Assembly: GCF_947172395.1 (NCBI RefSeq)
Contig: NC_069083.1
Span: forward strand, 1,396,501 to 1,460,500
Length of the DNA: 64,000 nt
Reading direction: 5' to 3'
From: Bicyclus anynana
Lineage: Eukaryota; Arthropoda; Insecta; Lepidoptera; Nymphalidae
The position numbers and the translations under genes are program-made. The notes below the pieces were generated by a model. It was not told the DNA's origin, did not search any database, and worked only from the letters and a program-made list of their open reading frames with translations. This document shows, piece after piece, positions 9,134-21,272 of the stretch (its first letter is position 1; every line of letters begins with the position of its first letter).

Positions 9134-12100
9134 TCAACCAGACTCTTCTTCGTTTATCAATGGACAAATCTTGCTGAAAGCTCGACGAACAACTCCAGTT
9201 GACGTTTTTATATCCGCCACTCTGTTAATGCCATCTGTGCCGGGGTAAACAGCAACCACACGGCCTAATTTCCATTTTAGTGGTGGTAAATGGTCTTCTT
9301 TGATTATTACGAGACTGCCCACCTTAAAAACTTCTCGGTTAGACCTCCATTTGCCTCGTTGTTGTAACTCAGCGATGTATTCTTTGCTCCAACGAGTCCA
9401 GAAGTGCTGGCGAAGCTGTTCTATTCTTTGGAATCGCGTTAAATAAGATACCGAACTTTCAGTATAGTCAGGAGCTGGGAGTGCCGTCAGTGGTCGACCA
9501 ATAAGAAAATGACCAGGCGTCAGTGGCATGAGATCATCAGGTTCTGTAGATAGTGGAGTAAGCGGGCGCGAGTTGAGGATAGATTCGATTTGTACCAACA
9601 CAGTGTAGAGTTCTTCATATGTCAGATTACAATTTCCCAACACTCGTTGCAAATGAAATTTGACAGACTTAACACCAGCCTCCCAGAGACCACCGAAGTG
9701 AGGAGCATATGCAGGAATGAAACGAAAATTGATGCCCTCATTAGCTACAGTCTCAGACTATGAATTGCAATTGCTTTTTATAAATTTACTTATTTCATTA
9801 AATGCACCTACCATGGACGTTCCGTTATCAGAAAATAAAGTTTTCATTTTTCCGCGGCGACTAATTTGTCTCTTAAGCGCAGCGATAAAATTATTACTGG
9901 TTAAGTCTCCCACTAATTCGATATGTACTGCTTTGGTGGCAAAACAAACGAAAATAACTACATACACCTTTACTAACCTACATCCTCTACCTTGACGACT
10001 AGCAGACAAAATTGGCCCAGCATAGTCGACACCTACGGAGTTTTCAAAAGGAAACCCACCAGGCTGCAACCGTTTTGAAGGCAGGTTACCCATTAGAGGA
10101 GCACCTACTTTGCCTCGCATACGAGTGCATCGGATGCAATTTCGGTAGCATGCTTTAGCCAAATTACGACCGCCTATCGGCCAGTAATGTTCGCGAATGG
10201 ATGCCAACAAAAGTTGCGGCCCTGCATGCATTAGTCTCTTATGCTCAAAATTAAATAATACCTTTGTAAAATTATGTGTGGACTGTAAGATGATTGGGTA
10301 TTTTTTATCATAAGAAAAACTGGAATTCTTTAAGCGACCACCCACGCGCATCAATAGGTTTTTATCCATAAAAACATTTAATTTATTTAAAGGGCTATTC
10401 TTCGGTAAATTTTTATTGTTTAACAATAAATTATATTCAATAAATGACTCCTTTTGAGAAATTTTAATGATTAAATTCATAGCGTCTTGCAGTTCACTAG
10501 TAGTTAAAAAACCTTCTCTGATTTTATGTTTCTTACACTTATTAATAAATCTAAGACAGTAAGCAACGACACGATTTAAGCGGAACAAGTTTGAAAAACG
10601 ACTTATATCAATTACGCATTTATCGGGTTGAGCATCAACATGCAGTATAATTTCTCTGGTTTCAGGAAGTAAACTTTCATCAGTACATGCGAGATTCATT
10701 GGCCAATGATTTTCATCATGCCTTAAGAATTCTGGGCCAGACCACCATAAAGTACAAGCCTCCATTGAGTCTGGGTTTGTACCACGCGATATTAGATCAG
10801 CTGGATTTGAATCAGTCGGTACATACCGCCAAGTAGCATTACCGGAAATTTCGCGAATTTCTGCGACACGATTCCTAACAAATGGTTGCAGTTTAATTGG
10901 CAACATCTTAAGCCAGCTTAACACTATTGTCGAATCTGTCCAAAAATATGTATACCGTACTTGAATCCTCAGTGATTTCGCCACCTTTTCGTATAATCGC
11001 ACGCTGGTTAACGCACCGCACAGTTCGAGTCGTGGAATGGTGGTAGGTTTGAGGGGGCTCACTCTGCTTTTGGCTATCAGTAAGCTAGAGAGAATTTCAC
11101 CGTGAGCGTTTGTGCTTCTAACATATACGCAGCTACCGTAGGCGAGTTGAGAAGCGTCTGAAAAAATATGTAAATCGATGTGCTCGAAATCATTACAAAC
11201 GACACAACGAGGTATACGCAAATCGTTTAGAATAGATAAACCTTTTGCTATCTCTGCCCAAGCCTTAAATAAATCATGTGGCAATTTCTCATCCCATAAC
11301 AACTTATGAAGCCATAGCTTCTGCAACATAATTTTCAATGTTATTATGCAGGGAGCAAGTAATCCCAAAGGGTCAAAAATTTGTGAAATAACAGAAAGTA
11401 TGGATCTTTTAGTAATCTCAGTAGGAATATTACTAGTAATTTTAAATAATAAATTATCAACTAAATTATCCCAGTATAAACCTAAGGTTTTATTACATTC
11501 CAAAGAGCCAATGTTTAAGTCAACTGAAGACTGATTTAATTCATCAGACATTAATAGTGTGTTATTTGATTTCCATTTTCGTAGTGGCATACAAGCGGAG
11601 GCTAGCTCACTATTTACATTATTTTTAATATCTAAAACCTCCTCGATAGTGTCTGCACCGGTTAACAAATCATCCACGTAGAAATCATGAATGATTATCT
11701 CGCTCATCTTTTTATTTTTACAATCTTGGCCTATTTGTTTTAAGCACCTAGTTGCGAGAAAGGGAGCACTAGCCGTACCGTATGTAACCGTGTTGAGTTG
11801 ATAACACTTCACTGGTTGTGACGGGTCATCACGCCAGAGAATCTGCTGCAGATGCCGGTCATCTGGATGAACTATGACGTTTCGATACATCTTTTAAACA
11901 TCACCGGCCAAAATGAACCTATGAAATCGAAAACGCAATAGGATAGATAATAAGTCATCCTGAATAGTAGGGCCGACCATAAGTATATTATTTAGAGATA
12001 AATTTTTATCTTTGGAACCGCTGCTGGCATTATAAACCACACGCAACTTTGTAGTTGAGCTACTTTCGCGCACGACCCCAAAGTGCGGGATAAAATATCC

Positions 12101-14359
12101 CAAATTTCGTAAATGATTATCGCACTCCGACATGTGACCTAATTTTAAATACTCAGACATAAATTCACGATACCGTTGGGAATACAAGGTATCCTTATTA
12201 AATTTCTTTTCTAGAGAAAAAAGACAACGTTTTGCACGCTGCAATGAATCACCTAAAACATTAGAAGATTGTTTTAAAGGCAACCTCACACAAAATTTAC
12301 CATCTGGTAATCGTGTTGTATTCTTAACAAAATGTTCCTCACACGCCTGTTCCTCTTCGGAGAATGATGACTTACGGCTAACCTCTTCTAGTTGCCAAAA
12401 ACGCATTAAAGTCGTTTGGAGATCATCATTACATAATCCATGAGCCTTAGAAGAAACAGTTGTACTAAAATTACATTTAATTGAAGGTAACACATGGTGT
12501 GACATGAAGCTGCTATTGATCGGACCAGCTACAATCCAACCTAACCTAGTTTCCCACAACACCGGCTTACCTGGACCAAGAATAATTTTTTGAGAACCTA
12601 AAATGTCCCAATAAATATCAGCACCAATAATCATATCAATTTCAGACGGTGTGTGAAACGTAGGATCAGCTAATTTAATTTCACTTGGAATATTTAATTC
12701 CAAAATGTTAACACAAGCACTAGGAGTTTGATCCGTAAGCGACGGTAACACAAAACAATGAACACAACTTTTAAAGTTATCTATTAATGATTTAATAGGT
12801 ACTCGGCACGATTCACTAACATGTGAAGTGGCATTATTAATTCCGAGTACAGATCTACTTATTTGAAAGCGTGGTAAATTCAACTTATTGCATAGCTTAC
12901 TTGTCATTAGACAAGATGTGCTCCCACTGTCCAATACAACACGCACAGTGTGCTCACGATTATGTGCATCATATACTTTTATTAATGCAGTAGACAGTAG
13001 TACATCATGTTGATGTGAAGGGATGCAAGCTGATAACGCAACGCTAGTATTTGACTCACCATGTGGGGATTGTGTTTCAACAGGAGTGTTGGAATCTCGC
13101 TTTGCTGTTCTATGAATCAAAAAATTATGTTTACCAGGACAAAAGGTACAACCGCGTTTTTTATGGCACCGATTTGAAAAATGAGTGGGAGAAAAACAGT
13201 TAAAACAGACTTTATAGCTGGGTAATAACTTTAATCGTTGATCCACACTTAGATCCAAAAATTGAGGACAACTTGATAACAAGTGGTTTCCTGTACATTT
13301 CGGGCACAACTTTGAGGGTGAACCAGTTGGGGATGAATCACTCGACGAAAGTGAAGCACATACTATACTTTTATTAACTTTGGCATTACTATTCATAATT
13401 TTATTATTTTTATGACTTTGTTTCATAGACAAATGTTGGTTACACAACAATTCTAACTGTTGACACAAATTTGCACGATTAAGAATAAATTCAGTAAACA
13501 TTTCTAATGTAATAGGCAGATTCTTATCCAGCCGACCTTTATATTCCTCCCATTCACGGAATGTCTTTGAATCTAACTTGTGAGTCAAGATATAAATTAA
13601 TAAGGTATCCCAGTTGTCGACTGGCTGACCTAATGACTCCAAAGCCTTTAAGTTTTTAGTAACCTGATCAATGAGAAATTTTAATGCATGTGATGACTCT
13701 TTACTAATAGACTCAATGTCAAACAGGGCCGCAACATGGTTTTGAATTAATATTTGCTTGTTGTCAAATCGTTTGCAAAGTAGACTCCAAGCAACAGAAT
13801 AGTTGTCGGCTGAAAGTGGAACTGATTGTATTAGAAGTGATGCTGTCCCTTCTAAACACCCTTTTAAGTAATGAAATTTATTAATATTATCTATACTGTC
13901 ATCAGTATGAATAAGGCTAACAAAGCTATCATGAAATTCCAACCAATTCTCATGACTACCGATAAACTTAGGTAATGGAATAGTTGGAAACTTAACCAGG
14001 TGACGCTTCTTTGTATAAGAAGAACAAGAAGAATTATGATCACTATTATTATCATTATGTTTTGAATAGTCACTTAGTCTCTGTTGCTCTTTAGACATTA
14101 AAGAAAAGTACAACGTTTCAAATTCATTTCTTTCTTCTAATTGAATTGTCATATCATCTACTAAACATTCCAACTTGGTTTGAATTTCATCATAATGTTG
14201 GTAAATAATTTCTACCTTACCTAGTCGCAATTGCAATTCATTACTCTGGTACTGGTTTAATGAGTCACATAGGCTGTTAAGGTAGTTGGAAAAGGCAGTT
14301 AGGCGTCCCTTGTAACTCGCTCGTTTTTTGATCAATTCCTTTTCTTCTTTGTCCGTCAT
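9134..14359 (-). pseudogene. BEL/Pao gag-protease-RT-RNase H-integrase polyprotein, two nonsense codons
   Basis: One reading frame from ATG at 14359 to the stop at 9134 is interrupted only by TAA at 11893-11891 (start of the RT core) and TAG at 9760-9758 (inside the integrase core). In order: a coiled gag region; Cys/His knuckles (CPKCTGNH, CFNCFSPTHFSNRC, around residues 350-410); the aspartic protease motif VVLDSGSTSCLM; RT with YVDDLL; RNase H with FSDASQ and TDSTIVLSWL; an integrase HHCC zinc motif (NCIRC) with VDYAGP and FSDNGT; then the distal catalytic Glu region FGGLWEAG and a C-terminal DUF5641-like domain (WKLGRVVAVYPG). Both breaks are single codons with no frameshift, so inactivation is recent. 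The breaks are described as found and not repaired here. Confidence 0.93.
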
Positions 14360-14559
14360 TCTGGGAAACTGATGTGTCTGAAAGGTGATTAATGTATGAG
14401 AAACGAATATCTTAGTGTTCCATGGATTAACTTCACCGTGCGGGTGCGGGTGCCGGGTCCATCAGCATCACGTGGAATCCTTTATCCTCTTGTAAAATCC
14501 TTAGTTCCAATTAATTATCAAATCGCTGGATCAGATCCGGCTCGAATATGACCAAAATA

Positions 14560-14660
14560 TGTTTAGATATGATGGAACTTGGAATTAGAATAAAATTCTC
14601 GTGCAAATCTTTAAACATAAACGTGTATTCCTCAAGGTGAAAAATTAAAAGTGAAGTTTA
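14560..14660 (-). repeat. BEL/Pao upstream LTR, first half
   Basis: Matches 8911-9011 of the other LTR. It ends in AAGTGAAGTTTA (14649-14660), the target site duplicated when the LINE inserted. The remaining half is at 20088-20182. Confidence 0.92.
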
Positions 14661-14913
14661 ATTCAATTCAATTCAATTCTTCTTAATGGCTTTCATTTGT
14701 GCCAACTGGGCACGGTTTATCTCGCCAGTGTCGAGTAGATGGAGAAGGCACGAAGGAGATTGTTCAGTGAGAGCTGACAAGTTCAATTTTGAGAATCTAC
14801 TAGATAGTTACTATTACATAATATTTTTGTTAGTTCCTAACCTATAACAACACAAATAACATATATTAATATTAACAAAATATTTAAAATAATTTACATA
14901 GTATAAACATATA

Positions 14914-17900
14914 TTACAATTTAATCTTATTACATTCTACATATTTACATAAAAATCTACAATATGGACTAAACACAAACATTAACAAACATTTAACACT
15001 TAAAGGACGAGGGACTTTTGGGGGAAGAATGTCATAGAGAGGATGAAGAAGTCTGGGACAGTTAAAAAGGAGATGAGTAACAGTGCCTTCATCCAAACCA
15101 CACTCACAGATAGAGTTATCCCTAATCCGGAGCTTGTTTAGATGCACAGGTGTACATGAGTGACCAAGACGCAAACGAGAAATAGTTGTAAGAACCCAAC
15201 GTTCAGTCATTTTTTGAAAGAAAAACCAGGGACGTCTTGGTATATTTGGTTGGATAGATGAATAATGTTTGCCTTTCACCAATTTTGATTCATTCCAGAA
15301 GGACTCCCAAGATCTATCCAGATAAGTTTTAGCCAGGGCAGTCAAGTCTTGCGAAGAATTTTCAAAATACTCAAGGGAGCCAGTAATCACGGCAGCTTTT
15401 GCACATGAATCGGCAGTCTCATTTCCAGGGATTCCGGAGTGGCTTGGGATCCAAACAAGCAAGATGGATAGACCTCTTTGATAACTTGACAGCAGAGCTT
15501 GCCTGATCTTTAAGATTATGTGAAACCTTGATTTGCTTTTGAATGGGTTTTCTTTAATGGACAATAAACAACTTAATGAGTCTGTAAAAATAACCGTCTG
15601 TTGAATGTTATGGGACTGTGCAAACAGGACTGCTTCCAATATAGCAGTGGCTTCTCCTGTGAACACAGAAGACTCGGGAGGACATTTGAATTTTAATATT
15701 ATCTTATACCTGGGAACCCAACAGGCAGCACCAACACATCCATCTGGGGATAACTTTGATACATCAGTATAAATATGTAGATGATTTGACCAATTTTGAT
15801 TAATAATGGCTTGAAATTTAATGCTAGTATCTGGGGCTCCTTTAACTAGGCCAAGATCTGTGATGATAGGGGGGTTATATAACAGAGCTTTATATGGCGT
15901 GGAAAAAAGTGGGTTATATTGGAATTTTGATATAGGATGAGGGAGGCTATTAAATTTCATGAAGCTGTCTAGTAAATAGGAAGAGGAGTAACGACAGTGG
16001 GGAGTGCGGGACAATTGAATTAATTTGGGCCAAAGAGGATGTGATGATAACTGTAACACCTTGCTAACATACCGGTCACAAAGATATTGGCGACGGATAG
16101 ATAAAGGAGGGTCAACACATTCTACCTGTAAGGCATTAGTGGGGGAAGATTTCATTGCTCCTAGAATAATTCTAAGGCATTTAAATTGAATTTTATTTAA
16201 TTTTTCGCAACCTGCTTTGTTAAAAGGATCCATAACAAACAAACAGTAATCCATATAGCTTCTAACTAGGGCATTGTATAATAATTTAAGTGAGTAAGGG
16301 TGAGCACCCCACCAGACCCCAGCAACTGCTCTTAAAACATTAATGCCCTTTTCACATTTTTTAACCACATATTCACAATGAGCCAATCCGTTCAGTCGAT
16401 TATCTAAATTAATGCCCAAGAATTTGACATTATCTTCAAGGTTGATTGGTTGACCCTCAATAAAAATTTGGAAGTCAGGGAGGGATCTTTTCCTGGTAAA
16501 CCTCACTGCCTGACATTTGTCCACTGAGAGGGACAGACCATGGTCAGACAGCCACTGGTTTAGATAATATAAAGCAGAATTTAAGCGACAGGATACTTCT
16601 TCTATACTGCCTGAGCTGTGATAGAGGACTATATCATCAGCATATTGCAAAATGTTACAGAAACTATTTACAGACAGTTCAAGATCATGGGTATATATGC
16701 TATATAGCAGAGGGCTGAGAACTGAGCCTTGAGGAAGACCTTTCCAGACTAGCCGGGGGGGAAGACAGGAAGACTGGTGTTTAACTAGAATGGATCTGCC
16801 AAATAACAGATTACATATGAGATGTACCATCCTCGGAGGAATACTCAGCTTGAGCAGTTTATGCCTGAGCACCGGAAGAAGGACATTGTCATATGCAGAA
16901 GCAATATCAAGGAAGACACCCACAAGGTACTCTCCTTTTGTAAAGGCTAACCGAATGTCTGTTGTCAATATGCTGAGGCTGTCTGTAGTACTCATACCCT
17001 TCCGAAATCCAAATTGCGAAGAGGGTAGAATATTTCTGCTTTCCACTATCCATTCCAATCTATTTTTAAGCAGGTGTTCCGTCACCTTAGCTAATGTAGA
17101 TGACAAAGCTATGGGTCTGTAGGAATTTGAATTTAGTGGATCTTTACCAGGTTTGAGTAGGGGAATGACAATTTGGGATTTCCAGGAATCAGGGATAGAA
17201 CCGGATTCAAAACAATTATTAATAAGACTAAGAAAATAGGATTTAGCTTTGTCATTTAGATTAGTTAGGAAAGAGTAAGGCACGCCATCTTCCCCTGGTG
17301 TTGAGTCTTTTAGACCACTGAGAGCCATTTGAAGCTCAGAGAGTGAAAAGGGGGCATCCATTTCATCAGAGGTTGGAGCTGGCGTAGAAGTCAGAAATAA
17401 ATCCTCATTAGGAATAGAAGGTGGAGCCAGTTTGTTTGCAAAGTTGTTAAGCCAATCGGAGGGATTATTGGAGGTTCTGTCAACATGGTTGAGGGAACGG
17501 CGGAATCTTCTAATATTTGTCCATACAATAGAGGAAGGAGAGCGAGGGTTAAGGGATTCACAGAAACGCATCCAACCTAACTTTTTCTTTTTCGATACAA
17601 CCCTTTTGGCTTTAGCATCAAGTTTTTGGTAGTCTAAAAAATTTTCTAGGGACATACAAGATGAGTATGTCTCCTCTGCATTAGTTCTTTCTCTAAATAA
17701 ATCGCTGCATTCATCATCCCACCAGGGAGGTGAAAGCATGTGTTTTTTGGGAGGATGTTTTTTAGGGATATGTGAATCAGCCGAACATTTAAGACAATTT
17801 AGAAAAGATTCATAACAAATCATAGAATTTCCGTCAATCTCAAGACTTGGCAGAGAGTCAATCATGCAGTCAACCGATTGGGCGTATGCTGCCCAATTGG

Positions 17901-18606
17901 CTTTTTTAAGTTTATACTTCAAAAGAGGATCATAGTTGGGGATTGGAACGGATCTATTATTTAATGAGATGATAATAGGAAAATGGTCACTGCCATGGGT
18001 GGACGGCAGCACTCTCCAATTCATTTGGGAAGCCAGGTTCGAGGAGCAAAGGGTAAGGTCCACTGCTGATTTTGGATTCTGACCAGGGTATACTCGACGT
18101 GTAGGAGAACCATCGTTGAGGATGCACAGGTTAACATCGTCCAGTATATCTATCAGCATTGGAGCAAGCCCATCAGTGGCATGACACCCCCACATAGTGT
18201 GGTGAGTGTTGAAGTCACCCATGACTATGACCGGACTGGGAAGGGAAGATAGGATAGATTGAATTTCAGGAAAAACAGAAGAAGAAGGGTGAGGAATATA
18301 CAGAGATACAAAAGAAATATCTAGACATCGAACAGCCACAGCATTAAACTGTTGGCTGTGGGGAGGGAGAGGGATTTGGGAATAAGGAAGGGAGTGCTTC
18401 ATAAGGAAGGCACTACCAGCACAACCGTCATCTCTGTCGTCCCGCAAGCAGGAGAAACCTGGAACCCGAAAACGAGAACCTGGAATCAGCCATGTTTCCG
18501 AGACGGCAATGATGACAGGGTTATGCAGATTTATGAGGGATAATAATTCGTGTTTTTTGGAACATAAGCTTCTACAGTTCCATTGAAGTAGGGTTGTTGG
18601 GTCCAT
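14914..18606 (-). CDS. LINE ORF2: APE endonuclease, reverse transcriptase, RNase H
   Basis: The ORF is open from an ATG at 18681; I prefer the ATG at 18606 (MDPTTLLQWNCRSL), which begins at the conserved endonuclease start and leaves a 35-base overlap with ORF1. That gives about 1230 residues. Motifs in order: endonuclease QWNCRSL, SETWL, VMGDFNTHH and GSDHFPI; RT with SYRPIALSS, GFRKGMSTTD, FLDIASAYD, LPQGSVLSPLLY and the catalytic YADD; RNase H with YTDVSK, GEATAILEAV, FTDSLSCLL and a following GNETADSCAK; and a terminal C-X-C...H...C knuckle (CECGLDEGTVTHLLFNC). All catalytic acids I look for are present. The frame is intact throughout, unlike the host BEL element. Confidence 0.94.
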   Translation of the reverse strand: MDPTTLLQWNCRSLCSKKHELLSLINLHNPVIIAVSETWLIPGSRFRVPGFSCLRDDRDDGCAGSAFLMKHSLPYSQIPLPPHSQQFNAVAVRCLDISFVSLYIPHPSSSVFPEIQSILSSLPSPVIVMGDFNTHHTMWGCHATDGLAPMLIDILDDVNLCILNDGSPTRRVYPGQNPKSAVDLTLCSSNLASQMNWRVLPSTHGSDHFPIIISLNNRSVPIPNYDPLLKYKLKKANWAAYAQSVDCMIDSLPSLEIDGNSMICYESFLNCLKCSADSHIPKKHPPKKHMLSPPWWDDECSDLFRERTNAEETYSSCMSLENFLDYQKLDAKAKRVVSKKKKLGWMRFCESLNPRSPSSIVWTNIRRFRRSLNHVDRTSNNPSDWLNNFANKLAPPSIPNEDLFLTSTPAPTSDEMDAPFSLSELQMALSGLKDSTPGEDGVPYSFLTNLNDKAKSYFLSLINNCFESGSIPDSWKSQIVIPLLKPGKDPLNSNSYRPIALSSTLAKVTEHLLKNRLEWIVESRNILPSSQFGFRKGMSTTDSLSILTTDIRLAFTKGEYLVGVFLDIASAYDNVLLPVLRHKLLKLSIPPRMVHLICNLLFGRSILVKHQSSCLPPRLVWKGLPQGSVLSPLLYSIYTHDLELSVNSFCNILQYADDIVLYHSSGSIEEVSCRLNSALYYLNQWLSDHGLSLSVDKCQAVRFTRKRSLPDFQIFIEGQPINLEDNVKFLGINLDNRLNGLAHCEYVVKKCEKGINVLRAVAGVWWGAHPYSLKLLYNALVRSYMDYCLFVMDPFNKAGCEKLNKIQFKCLRIILGAMKSSPTNALQVECVDPPLSIRRQYLCDRYVSKVLQLSSHPLWPKLIQLSRTPHCRYSSSYLLDSFMKFNSLPHPISKFQYNPLFSTPYKALLYNPPIITDLGLVKGAPDTSIKFQAIINQNWSNHLHIYTDVSKLSPDGCVGAACWVPRYKIILKFKCPPESSVFTGEATAILEAVLFAQSHNIQQTVIFTDSLSCLLSIKENPFKSKSRFHIILKIRQALLSSYQRGLSILLVWIPSHSGIPGNETADSCAKAAVITGSLEYFENSSQDLTALAKTYLDRSWESFWNESKLVKGKHYSSIQPNIPRRPWFFFQKMTERWVLTTISRLRLGHSCTPVHLNKLRIRDNSICECGLDEGTVTHLLFNCPRLLHPLYDILPPKVPRPLSVKCLLMFVFSPYCRFLCKYVECNKIKL

Positions 18607-19921
18607 TGTTAAGGATTTTAAAGAGTTGGGATAGGTTATGGGCAACGTTGGGCGGTAAAGGGATTTCACTACATGGAGCAATTATATTAACTAGGAACTC
18701 GGACAGAATTTCTAGAATTCTGCCCTGGGTGGGAGGGGTATCAACTTGGTCAACATTCAAAGCGCAACCATTTGGGAGGGGTGATGAGCATCCACCAATA
18801 ATATCTTGGTGGGCTCTTTTGTCATACCCTTTCGCTAAGGGGGCTCGAGGACGCGGGGAACGAAATATAGTTTGTCGATAGGAGGATTTCGGAGAAGGTT
18901 GAGGTCTCGGAGGGGTCCTCATAGAGTTAGTAGGAGGGGAATCTTTAGTGATTTCTGAGTATGAGCGACGGACAGGAGGGAACTGAGTTGCCGCCTCCAT
19001 ATACGAGATATTATCTTGAGACATTACTAATTTTATAGACTGTTGGCGTGAGAATTCTGGGCAGTCCTTGTCTATAGCAAAATGTTTTCCTGAGCAGTGT
19101 AGGCATGTGGATAGATTTGCAGGTACTGGGCAAGAATCTCCTGAGTGGGGCTGAGCACACCTGTAGCACCTAGGCTTGGACCGGCAAGACAACTTGATGT
19201 GGCCAAAACGACAACAGTTTTGGCACTGGATGGTGGGAAATTTATAGATTTCTACTGTGAGTGAAGAATAATAGGAGTATATTCTTTCAGGGAGCATCTG
19301 CCCTCTGAAAGTCATAACAACGGTTTGTGTTGGCACCCAGGTGGTAGTACCCTCACTGGTTGTTTTTCTATTCAGCCGTCTGGCTTTCAGTACAATCCCA
19401 CAACCAGTGGGGAGTTCTAGAGACTCCACAAGCTCATCCATGGACCAGTCCACAGGAACTCCTTTTACAAGACCCATACGAGATACATTATAAGTGGGGA
19501 TGGTAGCTTTATATTTACAGAGTGTTAGTATTTGGTTATTAAGGAAATCATTGGCTGCTTGTGGAGTTGAAAACTCCACAAGGATTTTGTTACGACCTAC
19601 ATTTTTAACGCCGTCTCTAACAACCGACGTTATTTTATTTTTATGTAAAAATTGGCCGAAAGTAATGGCTCTTATAGAGGCGCCTGATGTTGGGTCTTCG
19701 AGTTCCCGGGAAACCTGTACAATGAAAGGACCTTTGTCGTCCACAGAATACAACCTGAGGCCATTGGCGAAGGAAGGATGTATGTATGTGTTTTGGATGG
19801 ATGGAGAGGATTGAGTATCGTTGGGTTTTTTGGAGGAGGAAGAAGAAACTCCTTCCTCTCCAGGACGTTTTCGTGACCCGATTCCCGGGTCAGGGGGCTT
19901 GGGATCTGGATCTATCTCCAT
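18572..19921 (-). CDS. LINE ORF1 (gag-like, three zinc knuckles)
   Basis: A protein of 449 residues, the RNA-binding ORF1 of the I-type LINE, which would coat the element's transcript. The N-terminus is acidic and proline-rich. The middle region (about 90-240) resembles the RRM-like fold common in this group. Three knuckles follow at about residues 240-300: CQNCCRFGHIKLSC (perfect C-X2-C-X4-H-X4-C), CYRCAQPHSGDSC and CLHCSGKHFAIDKDC. A Ser/Pro/Arg-rich tail follows. The first ATG lies about 150 bp from the element's 5' end, and no break is visible. ORF1 ends at 18572, overlapping the start of ORF2 by 35 bases in another frame. Confidence 0.92.
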   Translation of the reverse strand: MEIDPDPKPPDPGIGSRKRPGEEGVSSSSSKKPNDTQSSPSIQNTYIHPSFANGLRLYSVDDKGPFIVQVSRELEDPTSGASIRAITFGQFLHKNKITSVVRDGVKNVGRNKILVEFSTPQAANDFLNNQILTLCKYKATIPTYNVSRMGLVKGVPVDWSMDELVESLELPTGCGIVLKARRLNRKTTSEGTTTWVPTQTVVMTFRGQMLPERIYSYYSSLTVEIYKFPTIQCQNCCRFGHIKLSCRSKPRCYRCAQPHSGDSCPVPANLSTCLHCSGKHFAIDKDCPEFSRQQSIKLVMSQDNISYMEAATQFPPVRRSYSEITKDSPPTNSMRTPPRPQPSPKSSYRQTIFRSPRPRAPLAKGYDKRAHQDIIGGCSSPLPNGCALNVDQVDTPPTQGRILEILSEFLVNIIAPCSEIPLPPNVAHNLSQLFKILNNGPNNPTSMEL

Positions 19922-20087
19922 GATTTAATAATATTATATTACCAGCACCAGTAGGGTTATTAATAACACAATAATAACTATTTAAACTGTGAAAATATAC
20001 ACAAAAAAACCGAAAAAATCACCGAAGACTCACTAACACGTGCGTTAACCACTTCCTCTAGCGAGAAAAAAAAACAAGTGAAGTTTA

Positions 20088-20182
20088 CATTACAAAGGTT
20101 ATAATTAACACTGACAACTGACATATGACGTTTATTTTTTTTTTTTAAGTTTTAAGTGTTACCCTATTAGTAAAAATGAACA
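20088..20182 (-). repeat. BEL/Pao upstream LTR, second half
   Basis: Matches 9012-9106 of the downstream LTR and ends AATGAACA, followed by the ACAGG target duplication (20183-20187). It is separated from its other half by the nested LINE. Confidence 0.92.
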
Positions 20183-20187
20183 ACAGG

Positions 20188-21272
20188 TCAAAACGATTTA
20201 TAACAGTCACCAAAATCACACCAAAAACACTATGAAGAAAGCAGAAGAAATAAAACCGTTTCGTCTACAAAATTAAACAAAATGTCACAAGCCGCACAAG
20301 GTTTATTTATAAAACAAGCCGCACAAGGTATATTTTTTTTTAATACCTGGCTTAAGATTACCTCAGAATCCTGCTGGTCAAAGTGCCTTAAAGCGCCATC
20401 TATTGAGCAAATAGGGAATTAAGGAGGCATATGCAATTTGTACTGAGGTCGTAATGTACAGACTGATTACACCCTGTCACTAACAAAAATAAACAAATAA
20501 ATAAAATGTCCACAGATCACCGTCACCCAAGATCACCTGATCACCTGTCATCTTTTATTTTAGAACCACAGATTAGATATTAGCTAGTTTAGAACTTGGA
20601 AGTCAACTTTCTCTGCAAGTCTTTTGGTTCTGCTCCTTAATATCGATTCGCCAAAAAATTTAAATTGTTTGAGATTGTATTTTATTTTCAATATAAATCC
20701 GGTCACGGAAAATAAAAAAGACACCATTTTATCTAATACACACCACACCACACCAGACACCCAGATTTATCTAATCTAAATCTAAATATAAAAAATAACT
20801 TCTTCTTAATTTATTATTAAGAAGAAGTTATTTTTAATTATTTACTAATTGAAATATTGAGCGGTAACTGGTTAAACATTTTGTTATAATAAATATGTCA
20901 TTGATTCACTGGTTTAAGATTTGAAAAATCGATTTCCCAATTACCAAATCGATTACCAAATTGAAAGTGCCGACCATAGAGTAGAATGTGTGCCGACCAC
21001 AAACGGTTATTGCCGACCATAGTTATAACTAAGTTGTTCTAAGTCTATGTTGCCGACCAAGCGGCATGCGTCACTGTCACTGTCAGTGTCAAACAAATGT
21101 CAATTCAACTTCACTCGCGCTTCAGCCTTTACGTAAAAAAAGTAAAACAAAAAAAAGTCACAGAAAATAAATTCTTATTCTTATATTCTCATAGTTTATT
21201 TCTTTTCTTGTGTTGTGTTAGATTTAGGATTATATTTAACAATTACTCGCAGACAATCCTTGCAAAATTAAA
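20188..21272. other. Non-coding DNA upstream of Nup43, with a 20-bp perfect hairpin
   Basis: No coding exon is convincing. A perfect inverted repeat, 20791-20810 with 20816-20835 (ATTAAGAAGAAGTTATTTTT), has a 5-base loop. TGCCGACCA-type short repeats occur at 20967-21060. The Nup43 promoter should lie in the last few hundred bases; no clear TATA box is seen. Confidence 0.5.

Larger units (their letters stand above)
14661..20075 (-). mobile_element. Full-length I-type LINE with RNase H, nested in the BEL LTR
   Basis: The 12-bp target duplication AAGTGAAGTTTA is at 14649-14660 and 20076-20087. The element is 5415 bp: a roughly 150-bp 5' UTR, ORF1, overlapping ORF2, a 3' UTR of about 250 bp and a short (TTGAA)n tail rather than poly(A). 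An endonuclease-RT-RNase H order with a CCHC ORF1 places it in the I/Nimb group. Both ORFs are open and the element looks full length, so it may be recent or still active. It must postdate the BEL insertion. Confidence 0.93.
8911..20182 (-). mobile_element. BEL/Pao LTR retrotransposon, interrupted by a LINE
   Basis: LTRs are 8911-9106 (downstream) and 14560-14660 plus 20088-20182 (upstream, split by a LINE). Each totals 196 bp and has the ends TGTT...AACA. ACAGG at 8906-8910 and 20183-20187 is the 5-bp target duplication expected of BEL/Pao. Without the nested LINE the element is about 5.85 kb. A G-rich stretch (GCGGGGGCA) directly before the downstream LTR is a candidate polypurine tract, and a tRNA-like primer site (GGTCATATTCGAGCCGG) follows the upstream LTR. 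The LTRs are nearly identical outside the insertion, so the element is fairly young, but it carries two nonsense codons. Confidence 0.93.
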
